The notes beneath the pieces are model-generated. The model worked only from the letters and a program-made list of their open reading frames with translations, searched no databases and had not been told where the DNA came from. 64,000 bases of DNA, from IMG/VR virus record IMGVR_UViG_3300006175_000004, positions 1 through 64,000 of that record. One strand, 5' to 3'. Source of the stretch: a virus. This document shows positions 57,726 through 64,000 of this stretch, piece after piece; the stretch's first letter is position 1; the number at the start of each line of letters is the position of its first letter. Made by a program: the position numbers and the translations under genes.

Positions 57726-57914
57726 TCATTTGCTGAAGTCAGCGCGAAAGTCGCAGCCTTCCCATGTGGCGTTGACATTGTATTTCGATTTGCACCTGAC
57801 CTTGATATCGGCAGGCACAAAGACAGTTTGCCTACCGCTTTTCGCGGTCAGGTAATCAGCCACAATCTGTTTCAGTTCAGCAGCATCGATGCTGCCGGAA
57901 ATTACGATTGACAT
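57726..57914 (-). CDS. small hypothetical protein after portal
   Basis: A 62-residue protein (MSIVISGSIDAAELKQIVAD...) with two cysteines and strand-like C-terminal half (TVFVPADIKVRCKSKYNVNA). Phages often have such a gene next to the portal; role unknown. Confidence 0.6.
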   Translation of the reverse strand: MSIVISGSIDAAELKQIVADYLTAKSGRQTVFVPADIKVRCKSKYNVNATWEGCDFRADFSK

Positions 57915-57926
57915 AATCAGCCCCGT

Positions 57927-59510
57927 CTAGGCAGCGCGATCCATTTTCTTGCTTTGACGCAGCAACTTGGTCAACACATTGACCATTGCAGAGTCAGCCC
58001 TTGGCAGCTTCGGCTGATGCTCTTTCGGTGCCGCCTGCTTGCCCGGCTGCTTGTCGCCGTCTTCTTCGTCATCGCCTTCGCCGTCATCTTCGTCGTCGCT
58101 CTGATCATTCCCGCCACCGCCACCGTTCTGCATCATTGCGGCCTGCGGGTCGAAGTTCTCCAAGGCGTCGAAGTCGAGCATCAATTCGTTCGGGAACAGC
58201 AGCTTCAATTCGTTGAAGTTGTCCGCCAGCCATTGAATGATGATGTTGCGATTGTCGGGATCGACCGCAGGAAGCAGGACTTCGACCGCTTCGATCATCG
58301 CATCCAATCGGGTCTTGTCGACCTTCTGCTGTTCCGATGGCGGTTCGGTCAGCAGCGAAGGCCATTCAAACGCGAACGTGTTCACCCAATCGTAGAAGGC
58401 TTCGGTATAGGATTTGGTTTCGTATTCAGGGAAGTCAGCCTTCAGCGTTTCGTAGAATTCCGGGGTCCACGCCTTGTACATGCAGACCTTGTCACAGAAC
58501 TGATACAGGGGCCGCAGCCATGTGCGAACCCCGTCAATGTATTTGGCGATGTTCTTGGCGTCTTCGGTGCCTTCCGCCATCCCGCCGACCATTGTCTCAT
58601 TTTCCAGAAGCTTCGCGGGCATGTCAGCAGCGGTCGCGATGTTCTTCAGGATATTGGTGCGCACCACCTGATAGGGGCCGTCGAGATTGCGGAAGTTCAG
58701 GCTTTCGATTGCATCGTCCGGGCCGATAGAAATGACCCCGCCCGTCGATGCTTCCCTGATCATTCCGCGCTTCTGGCCCCACACCAGTTGCATCATGTTG
58801 TTGATGATCGACCCCGGTGCTTTGATCTTGGCAATCAGAACGCCGACCTTCACCGTGACCAAGTCATCGGTCAGAAGCGTTTGCAGAAACGACTTCAGCG
58901 GGAACAGCGCTCGCTGGTAGACGCTTCTGCCGACGAAGCCGAAGGCCGATTGTGTGAACGCGATATAGATCGGCTCTTCGTTCAGCACCACAACGCTTCG
59001 GCTGCGATGGAATGCGCTGCCCTGAACGCTGACCTGATCGGGTTTCATAAAGTCGATTGACAGCGGGTTCTGGTTCAGCACCAGCGATCCGGCTGTATTC
59101 AATGGATCGTAGACGTTGAAGCTGGTCTTCAGCTTCGACAGCTCTTTGTAATCGAGCGGCCTGCCGGGTGGCACGCCTTCCGCCATCAGGGTCAGCGTGG
59201 CGATCCCGTAGACGCGCGACAGGGATGCGACATTCTTGATTGCGCCATCGCAGCCAAGCTTGGTCCACATTTCCTCAAAGGCATTCTTCACGCGGTCTTG
59301 CGGCGATTTGCTGACCACAATTTCGCGCTTCTGCGATTGGGCCATTTTGATCGGGGCTTCCGCCATCTTGGCCCCAAGCGGGTGGTACAGGTAGATCGTC
59401 TTGCAAAGCTGATACGACGGATCGTCGCCCGGCTGTATATCTTCGGCCTGCAACAGATCGGACAACTGGTTGCCCAGCGACGATCCATTGATGCTGATGC
59501 TTGCTGGCAT
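57927..59510 (-). CDS. portal protein (DUF1073-like)
   Basis: A 527-residue portal, which forms the ring through which DNA enters and leaves the head. The pattern SYQLCKTIYLYHPLGAKMAE, LSRVYGIATLTLMAEGVPPG and YQRALFPLKSFLQTLLTDDL, with ADMPAKLLENETMVGGMAEG, matches DUF1073-type phage portals. The C-terminal 60 residues are an acidic Asp/Glu/Gly tract followed by a basic end. Its place after the large terminase is canonical. Confidence 0.85.
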   Translation of the reverse strand: MPASISINGSSLGNQLSDLLQAEDIQPGDDPSYQLCKTIYLYHPLGAKMAEAPIKMAQSQKREIVVSKSPQDRVKNAFEEMWTKLGCDGAIKNVASLSRVYGIATLTLMAEGVPPGRPLDYKELSKLKTSFNVYDPLNTAGSLVLNQNPLSIDFMKPDQVSVQGSAFHRSRSVVVLNEEPIYIAFTQSAFGFVGRSVYQRALFPLKSFLQTLLTDDLVTVKVGVLIAKIKAPGSIINNMMQLVWGQKRGMIREASTGGVISIGPDDAIESLNFRNLDGPYQVVRTNILKNIATAADMPAKLLENETMVGGMAEGTEDAKNIAKYIDGVRTWLRPLYQFCDKVCMYKAWTPEFYETLKADFPEYETKSYTEAFYDWVNTFAFEWPSLLTEPPSEQQKVDKTRLDAMIEAVEVLLPAVDPDNRNIIIQWLADNFNELKLLFPNELMLDFDALENFDPQAAMMQNGGGGGNDQSDDEDDGEGDDEEDGDKQPGKQAAPKEHQPKLPRADSAMVNVLTKLLRQSKKMDRAA

Positions 59511-59533
59511 TTTCTACCTTCCCTGAATGCGGC

Positions 59534-59564
59534 GGGGTGGCGGGGGTTCACTCGCCACCACCCC
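59534..59564. other. hairpin in the portal leader
   Basis: In the minus-strand transcript GGGGTGGTGGCG can pair with CGCCACCCC with one bulge, about 25-55 bases before the portal ATG, within a 105-base gap. No T-run follows. A leader structure that may protect or control the portal mRNA. Confidence 0.4.
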
Positions 59565-59615
59565 TATCGCCTGCGGTCTTCCGGTGAACTCGGATCGCGG
59601 GCGAATGAGAATTGA

Positions 59616-59741
59616 TCAGCCCGTCCAGTCCGTCCAAGGCGGGTCCTTCGGCAACATGCGATACCGGCTCAGCGCCCATGCCAAGTGGCAGAACCAACCC
59701 GATCCGAAGGCTGCGATCAGCGACCAGTAAAGGTGGTTCAT
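59616..59741 (-). CDS. 41-residue membrane protein
   Basis: MNHLYWSLIAAFGSGWFCHL, followed by a short polar tail with a Trp and Pro-rich end (PKDPPWTDWTG). One membrane helix. The ATG overlaps the upstream stop (ATGA), which fixes the start; a longer frame upstream is a shadow of the neighbour. Confidence 0.6.
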   Translation of the reverse strand: MNHLYWSLIAAFGSGWFCHLAWALSRYRMLPKDPPWTDWTG

Positions 59742-59974
59742 GGGGCTGCCGCGTGGTGAATGTCGTTCAGCTTCGCGCGAATGGCAGCGGCATCCGATTC
59801 CGACATTCCTTCTTCCGGCCTTGGCTGATGCCCGGCCTGATGATCCATCAGCCAATCAAGGTGCAACGCCGCAAAGGCTTTGTGGGCAGCATTGTCCAAG
59901 GTAGCGAAGTATGCGTCGCCTGCTTCGGTCATTTTCTTCAGCCGTAGATCGGCAGCGGCCTTCTTGATATCCAT
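59738..59974 (-). CDS. hypothetical protein after terminase
   Basis: A 78-residue helical protein starting MDIKKAAADLRLKKMTEAGD. The ATG lies 18 bases after the terminase stop. No motif recognised; small genes of this kind often follow terminase in phages. Confidence 0.6.
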   Translation of the reverse strand: MDIKKAAADLRLKKMTEAGDAYFATLDNAAHKAFAALHLDWLMDHQAGHQPRPEEGMSESDAAAIRAKLNDIHHAAAP

Positions 59975-59991
59975 CAACCATTCTCCATTGG

Positions 59992-61314
59992 TCAGTATCC
60001 CGACGAGTCACCCAACGCCAACGATATGCCATAGCAGAAGCAATCCAACAGATCGTCGGCCCGCTTGTTCGCATCCGGATCGGCAACCCTGAAGCCCAAT
60101 ATCTGCGACATCATTTGATTGCGGGTGCTGCCCTTGAACGTGGTCACCTTGTCATAGGCTTGCTCGGTCACCTTGACCAAACCCTGATAGACATAACCGC
60201 TGACATTGATCGCCCGCTCGTCCTTGCCCTTGCTCACCAGCTCGGTGTCAATGGCTTGGGCTTTCCATCCCCGCTTCACCGCTTGCTGAAGCAGGATCGT
60301 GCCGCTGTTTGTATCTTCGATGAATGCACCCAACGATCCAGCGCGGGCCTCGTATTCCTTTGCGAAGGATTCCAGCAGCCGGAACACATTGGGCAGCCAT
60401 GCTTCAAGGCTTGCGCCTTCGATCTGTACAAGGTCCCAATCCAGAATGTAGAGTGTGTTCCCCTTCGATTTGGTGAAACCGAAATAGATCACGCCGGTGC
60501 CGTCATTCTCCTTTCCGGTCTTGATGGCCGTATCAATGACCGCGAAGACGCTGTCGATCCGCTTGGGACAGACCGCAGGCTTCCCATTGATGAGCAGCTT
60601 GTCCTTGCCGAAGAAGGCGATACCCGACCAGTCGACGAATTCGGCCAAGTATTCCTGCTGATAAACCAACGGGTGGTTTTCAGCTTCCAGCTCCTTGAAA
60701 ATGACTTCCCTGCGGGCCAGCCACTCGGCTTCGGTCTCATGGGGATCGCGGATCGGGATGAGGGGATTGTCGAACGTGGGCGCGTGGAATTCTACAAAGC
60801 CCAGCTTCTTCTCATTGCAAATCTTGTAAAGGAAATTGTCGGGATCGTTTCCGTTGGTGTTCGACAGAACAATCGCGCTGCCCTGATAATCCAACAGCGT
60901 GGGCCTGATCGATTTCTCCCAAATCCCCAACATATTGTTCTTGGTGAATGCACCTTCGTCGATGATCACCTTGTGATAGTGCCGGGATCGCCCGGCTGAC
61001 TCGTTGTCCAATGTCCAGAAATCAATCCGGCCACCGCCTATGGTACGAATGACCCCTTCGACCTTGCTGCTACTGGTCCGGATCGGCAGAAGCATGGCAG
61101 CCAGATCGTTGAAGGCTTCCGATGATTTCTTGTAATCAGGGGCGAACCATCCGATGCATTCCTGATTGATTGCGCCATCAGCGGCAATCACTTCACCGAA
61201 TGTGGTCTTCCCCCATCGCCTTCCGCACCTGATGGCTTTGAAGCGGGCCGGGTAATCGAATGCTGATACCTGCCCGTCATGCAGGGTCGGCAGTGACACA
61301 TGGACATCAGGCAT
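59992..61314 (-). CDS. terminase large subunit
   Basis: A 440-residue packaging motor. ATPase domain: Walker A GRRWGKTT at 31-38, Walker B VIIDE at 116-120, followed by a coupling motif (LSNTNGND). The nuclease domain starts with SVFAVIDTAIKTG and has further acidic sites (FIEDTNSG; ADDLLDCFCYG). It cuts and pumps concatemeric DNA into the prohead. Starts inside the end of the zinc-ribbon gene by 8 bases. Confidence 0.92.
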   Translation of the reverse strand: MPDVHVSLPTLHDGQVSAFDYPARFKAIRCGRRWGKTTFGEVIAADGAINQECIGWFAPDYKKSSEAFNDLAAMLLPIRTSSSKVEGVIRTIGGGRIDFWTLDNESAGRSRHYHKVIIDEGAFTKNNMLGIWEKSIRPTLLDYQGSAIVLSNTNGNDPDNFLYKICNEKKLGFVEFHAPTFDNPLIPIRDPHETEAEWLARREVIFKELEAENHPLVYQQEYLAEFVDWSGIAFFGKDKLLINGKPAVCPKRIDSVFAVIDTAIKTGKENDGTGVIYFGFTKSKGNTLYILDWDLVQIEGASLEAWLPNVFRLLESFAKEYEARAGSLGAFIEDTNSGTILLQQAVKRGWKAQAIDTELVSKGKDERAINVSGYVYQGLVKVTEQAYDKVTTFKGSTRNQMMSQILGFRVADPDANKRADDLLDCFCYGISLALGDSSGY

Positions 61315-61495
61315 GGGGATTTGCCTGAACCCACGCCCGCATGGCCCCGCGCAAATCGCAGTATCCGCAGAATTCCCGAATGGTCTTACCGCGCATATCG
61401 CACCGCGTCAGAACAGCCACCGCATCGCGGGCAAGTGTGAAGGCGGTACAACCATATAATCGGGCACCGCACAGGAAGCATTTTCTGTCAGGCAT
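61307..61495 (-). CDS. zinc-ribbon-like small protein
   Basis: A 62-residue protein. CFLCGARLYGC and CGYC make a four-cysteine set of CxxC pairs about 35 residues apart, with extra cysteines at 17 and 33. A longer start (ATG at 61528) is open, but the ATG at 61495 overlaps the stop of the zinc microprotein (TGATG). Probably a regulator or terminase partner; no direct evidence. Confidence 0.6.
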   Translation of the reverse strand: MPDRKCFLCGARLYGCTAFTLARDAVAVLTRCDMRGKTIREFCGYCDLRGAMRAWVQANPHA

Positions 61496-61587
61496 CAGCG
61501 AGGCGAATTGCAGAACCAGCAATCCCATGAACTGTCGTTATTTCGCCCGCCGCAGAACGAGCATAGCCACTTGCAGATCGCACGCAT
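61495..61587 (-). CDS. 30-residue RanBP2-type zinc-finger microprotein
   Basis: A 30-codon gene whose product contains W-x-C-x2-C-x3-N-x6-C-x2-C (KWLCSFCGGRNNDSSWDCWF and C), the exact spacing of the RanBP2-type zinc finger known from RNA- and ubiquitin-binding proteins. Almost the whole protein is this finger. Its TGA overlaps the ATG of the next zinc-ribbon gene. No strong ribosome site; it lies just after a terminator, so a local promoter is needed. Confidence 0.5.
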   Translation of the reverse strand: MRAICKWLCSFCGGRNNDSSWDCWFCNSPR

Positions 61588-61603
61588 CGATTGGGGTCCA
61601 TAT

Positions 61604-61659
61604 TGGGGAAAAGGATCAGGGGCAGCCGTTGTTGGCCTAACGGATTTCCGCCCCTGATC
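61604..61659 (-). terminator. intrinsic terminator ahead of the packaging genes
   Basis: In the minus-strand transcript GATCAGGGGC pairs perfectly with GCCCCTGATC, an inner CCGTT/AACGG stem closes the loop, and CTTTTCC follows. Termination here would separate the upstream small genes from terminase, so the packaging genes would need their own promoter between 61600 and 61590 or read-through. Confidence 0.6.
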
Positions 61660-61661
61660 AG

Positions 61662-61853
61662 TTATCCCGTCCGGGCTCGGGTGAGTACCGGACGGTGAGG
61701 AGTCTGATTGGTGATCTCGGTCAAAGCATCGTCCCGCATGACATGTGCATTCTCTGTGGGCGATCCATTAGGCCCGAAGCAAAGCTGCCCGGCGACAGCC
61801 CCGCAATAGGGACAAGGGATTTGGTAAAGCATTCTGCCGGTCTTCTGTGTCAT
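61662..61853 (-). CDS. small zinc-finger protein
   Basis: A 63-residue protein with CPYCGAVAGQLCFGPNGSPT and a following H..R pattern, typical of the small phage zinc fingers of the CxxC..C...H type. ATG overlaps the upstream stop (ATGA). Function unknown. Confidence 0.65.
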   Translation of the reverse strand: MTQKTGRMLYQIPCPYCGAVAGQLCFGPNGSPTENAHVMRDDALTEITNQTPHRPVLTRARTG

Positions 61854-61942
61854 CGCCTGATCTTCACATAGACATGACAGCCAAGCACCACGATCCAGAA
61901 GCCAATGATCCCGCCCGCAATGCCTTCAAGGAAACAGACCAT
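61850..61942 (-). CDS. 30-residue membrane peptide
   Basis: MVCFLEGIAGGIIGFWIVVL, then a short polar end KIRR. One membrane helix. The ATG overlaps the small-terminase stop (TGATG) and the TGA overlaps the next ATG (ATGA), which exactly fills the space. Function unknown. Confidence 0.6.
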   Translation of the reverse strand: MVCFLEGIAGGIIGFWIVVLGCHVYVKIRR

Positions 61943-62427
61943 CAATGCACCGTGGTTATCCCGGTCGGCGCTGGGGCCGGTAATGCAGGCCTGCGACGTG
62001 GAAGCCCGCCTTCGACAATGATGCGGGTATCCCGATTGTCGGGCACATCGGCTTCCCTTGGTATCTCACGCCAACCCGCACGGCATTTCAGGTAGAAGCA
62101 AATGGCCCAAGGCTGCCCCTTCTTCAGTGCATCATAAAGCTTTCCCACCGCCATTCCTGTGAAGCTGTTGACCGCCTGATCGAGCTCGAATGCAAAGTGG
62201 TCCTGAAGGGTGGTCAGGCTCATGTGATAATACGAGGCAATTTCTGTCTGCTTGACGCCTGCTACGACCAATGCCCTGACACCCGCTTTCAATTCCGCTG
62301 TCGGTTTGAATGTCGGCCTGCCGGTCTTCTTCCATTTCTTGTTCGGATCGATGGATTTGTTGACCAATCCTTTGGTCGTCAGGACCGGCTTCTTGGTTCT
62401 GCTTGGCTTTGGTTTCTTGCGGGGCAT
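61942..62427 (-). CDS. small terminase subunit candidate (HTH protein)
   Basis: A 161-residue protein with a basic N-terminus and a helix-turn-helix in GVKQTEIASYYHMSLTTLQD. The part after it (FAFELDQAVNSFTGMAVGKL, then FYLKCRAGWRE) matches phage small-terminase or HTH proteins that recognise packaging sites. Its place just before the large terminase gene supports that role. Confidence 0.68.
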   Translation of the reverse strand: MPRKKPKPSRTKKPVLTTKGLVNKSIDPNKKWKKTGRPTFKPTAELKAGVRALVVAGVKQTEIASYYHMSLTTLQDHFAFELDQAVNSFTGMAVGKLYDALKKGQPWAICFYLKCRAGWREIPREADVPDNRDTRIIVEGGLPRRRPALPAPAPTGITTVH

Positions 62428-62463
62428 CGTTTCTCTTTGTGTTATGGTATCGGGTACTTTGGA

Positions 62464-62895
62464 TTATGCGGCCTTTTGCTGGGTACCGCTGAAGACCACG
62501 CGCTCATGGTAAGCGCACCACGGGTTGTCGATGCCGCTGGTCTTATGGCCGCACATTCTGAAGTTGTGCTTGGCCGGGTCATCGCGGGTATATTTGCACC
62601 GCGCTCCGGACGGAAAATCGTTCAGCGGGCCGATGGGTGCTGGCTCAACTGTGGGGATTGGCTCTTGTGATTTCATGGGTTGGGATTTCTTCACAGGCTT
62701 GGTGGTGAAGTAGCTTTTCACCTTTTGCCCGGATCGCTTTAATCCCATGCGATCTATAATTCCGCCTACCGCATTGCGCGACAGATCGACCTTGAATGCT
62801 GATTGTAAAAGCACCGAGATGGATTTGGGCGAATAACCTTCTTCGAACTTCGCCTTGATAAATTCGCGGTGCTTGTCAGAATGAGGACTTGGCAT
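62464..62895 (-). CDS. GcrA-like cell cycle regulator homologue
   Basis: A 143-residue protein. The N-terminal part (REFIKAKFEEGYSPKSISVL, then SRNAVGGIIDRMGLKRSG) aligns with GcrA's DNA-binding start (a host GcrA has SRNAVIGKVHRLGL). The C-terminal part (CKYTRDD, MCGHKTSGIDNPWCAYH) matches GcrA's Cys/His block that binds sigma-70. Host GcrA activates promoters with CcrM-methylated GANTC sites. The phage version could redirect host transcription; a Lys/Pro-rich linker joins the two parts. Confidence 0.78.
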   Translation of the reverse strand: MPSPHSDKHREFIKAKFEEGYSPKSISVLLQSAFKVDLSRNAVGGIIDRMGLKRSGQKVKSYFTTKPVKKSQPMKSQEPIPTVEPAPIGPLNDFPSGARCKYTRDDPAKHNFRMCGHKTSGIDNPWCAYHERVVFSGTQQKAA

Positions 62896-62974
62896 GGTAT
62901 TCTAATACCCCCCGGTATAATCGCGATGTTTGGATTGGTGCGCGGTAGTGACAGTTCTGGCGCGATTTGGGGAA

Positions 62975-63307
62975 CTAATGTGATTCGGGGTCTTCGGCAA
63001 GAGGGTCTGAAGGCTTCAGGTTGGGGATAATCTCGCCCTGCCGGGCGGACAGCCAATCGACCATTCTATGCACACAATCCATTGCCTCATTGATTTTCCT
63101 GATGTCTGGCGCGGGTTTGTGCTTTCCAATCTGAGAAGCTGTCATCACGCAGTGGATTGCCTGTTGAGAATTTCCCATCCGGGCATGAGCCCAAGCCAGT
63201 ACCAGTAAATGAGCGGACTCGTCGCGGGCAAGCAGCACAAACATGGGTTCGTCGGGCTCGGCTTTGCTGTAGCAGTCCCATTCACCGGGATTGTTCTTGG
63301 TGCTCAT
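62975..63307 (-). CDS. conserved phage protein of unknown function
   Basis: A 110-residue protein opening with MSTKNNPGEWDCYSKAEPDE and LLARDESAHLLVLAWAHAR, a conserved phage pattern (NPGxxDCYxKAxPDEP). Helical C-terminal half. Function unknown. The start lies inside the end of the upstream small gene. Confidence 0.7.
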   Translation of the reverse strand: MSTKNNPGEWDCYSKAEPDEPMFVLLARDESAHLLVLAWAHARMGNSQQAIHCVMTASQIGKHKPAPDIRKINEAMDCVHRMVDWLSARQGEIIPNLKPSDPLAEDPESH

Positions 63308-63461
63308 TTGCTAATACCTTTTCACGTTCAAGAAGGTGGTTGTCGGCATGGGCTTTGATAACTTCGTAGGCTTCCACGCACATGGCATATTTCACATTGT
63401 TGCTCGCCAGTGGGATCGGAGACCACACGATCCAAATCGCGATTGCGGTTTCGAGATCCAT
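63282..63461 (-). CDS. 59-residue hypothetical protein
   Basis: MDLETAIAIWIVWSPIPLAS begins a short, partly hydrophobic protein with a charged helical C-terminal half. AAGGAAG lies 7 bases before the ATG, and the start overlaps the upstream stop (TGATG). It overlaps the next gene by 26 bases. Confidence 0.65.
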   Translation of the reverse strand: MDLETAIAIWIVWSPIPLASNNVKYAMCVEAYEVIKAHADNHLLEREKVLANEHQEQSR

Positions 63462-63628
63462 CAGCGTAACTTCCTTTCTGTAAACTTCTTCATGGCATCA
63501 TGCAGCTTCATCCACAGGTCGCGGTCGCACATTTCCTGCGGTACATAGTTCATCAGATCAATCAACCGCTGCAATTCCCTGCGATACAATCGAAGGTTGA
63601 TTTGCTGCCCCTGCACCGGCCCCAGCAT
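63461..63628 (-). CDS. 55-residue hypothetical protein
   Basis: MLGPVQGQQINLRLYRRELQ begins a basic helical protein. Both ends are fixed by TGATG overlaps with the neighbours. Function unknown. Confidence 0.65.
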   Translation of the reverse strand: MLGPVQGQQINLRLYRRELQRLIDLMNYVPQEMCDRDLWMKLHDAMKKFTERKLR

Positions 63629-63918
63629 CAGTGGATCTCGCTCTGCTTCAGGATGGCGTCGATCTTTTCGTCGACCTTGCCGATTTCCGCGATCACATAA
63701 TCTTCGAGCACCCTGATCCGCTGCTCAGCCCGCTCATATTCTTCGTCATATTCTTCTTCGGGCGGGCACAGCTCTTCCCTTTCGAGCATCAGGCCGTCCC
63801 TGTTGCATTTCAGGGTATGGCGTTCCTTGATCAAATCGATCAGCGTGCGGTCTTCGGGCAGCGCTTCTTCTGATTTGCGCTTCAACAAATCGGCTATGTG
63901 CTTGGTGGTAGTCGTCAT
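63628..63918 (-). CDS. acidic coiled-coil protein
   Basis: A 96-residue acidic helical protein (PEEEYDEEYERAEQRIRVLE...). Starts with ATGA overlap and ends in TGATG. Likely a soluble dimer; no function assigned. Confidence 0.65.
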   Translation of the reverse strand: MTTTTKHIADLLKRKSEEALPEDRTLIDLIKERHTLKCNRDGLMLEREELCPPEEEYDEEYERAEQRIRVLEDYVIAEIGKVDEKIDAILKQSEIH

Positions 63919-64000
63919 TTGGATTTCCCTTTGCTGAACTTGCTGGTTTCGTCACCCATGCAATCCCACCGGGGCCATTTCTGACGGGCGAACATTTCCA
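63915..64000 (-). CDS. partial gene at right edge (C-terminus only)
   Basis: The frame that ends in the ATGA overlap with the next gene reads ...MFARQKWPRWDCMGDETSKF and SKGKSK before TGA. Only the C-terminal 27 residues are in the window; the start is either an ATG at 63995 or outside. Confidence 0.5.
   Translation of the reverse strand, partial: EMFARQKWPRWDCMGDETSKFSKGKSK

Noticed and set aside
1-64000. CRISPR arrays, insertion sequences, homing endonucleases, tRNA genes
   Set aside because: No regular spacer-repeat pattern, transposase or HNH/GIY-YIG motif, or tRNA cloverleaf was recognised; a tRNA or HNH search program would be needed to exclude divergent copies.

Overview
This window is a 64 kb piece of the genome of a lytic tailed phage with a contractile tail (myovirus type). 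The evidence is a tail sheath, tail tube, tape measure, J-type baseplate protein, spike, portal, major capsid protein and large terminase, all in one strand block. An alphaproteobacterial host is inferred, mainly because the phage carries a GcrA-like protein; GcrA is a cell-cycle regulator restricted to that class. No integrase, repressor cassette, transposase, CRISPR array, tRNA or rRNA gene was seen. Genes run off both window ends.

Layout. (1) 1-7247, minus strand: replication genes in tight stop/start overlap: clamp loader (cut by the window edge), DNA methyltransferase, a uracil-DNA-glycosylase/family A DNA polymerase fusion, a sliding-clamp-like protein, a small PLP-fold protein and unknowns. 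(2) 7248-7774: divergent non-coding region with strong hairpins and short direct repeats. (3) 7775-13549, plus: MazG-like pyrophosphohydrolase, DnaB-like helicase, SNF2-type helicase and small unknowns. (4) 13550-14084: a second gap, then 14085-25037, plus: many small genes, several behind a repeated translation leader; a DUF3150-like / MoxR ATPase / VWA-metallopeptidase module interleaved with tiny hydrophobic proteins; HTH proteins; a TOPRIM primase; a sigma-factor-like protein; a basic linker-rich protein. (5) 25038-25302: convergent junction with terminators and a long structured inverted repeat. (6) 25303-64000, minus: the late region. Reading in the direction of transcription from the right edge: small genes, GcrA-like protein, small terminase candidate, zinc microproteins, large terminase, portal, MuF-type minor head protein, a Nudix-protease-scaffold fusion, decoration and major capsid proteins, neck proteins, sheath, tube, frameshifted tail chaperones, tape measure, baseplate, fibres, then lysis (endolysin, holin candidate, overlapping Rz/Rz1 spanins).

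How it works together. The polymerase, clamp, clamp loader, helicases and primase form a largely self-sufficient replisome, with MazG and a methyltransferase acting on nucleotides and DNA. The GcrA-like and sigma-like proteins are candidates for steering host RNA polymerase. The late block builds the virion in the usual order and ends in lysis. Most start codons were chosen by ATGA/TGATG overlaps and Shine-Dalgarno spacing, so several proteins are shorter than the longest open frame. At least twelve genes of 30-62 codons were found by reading the gaps directly.
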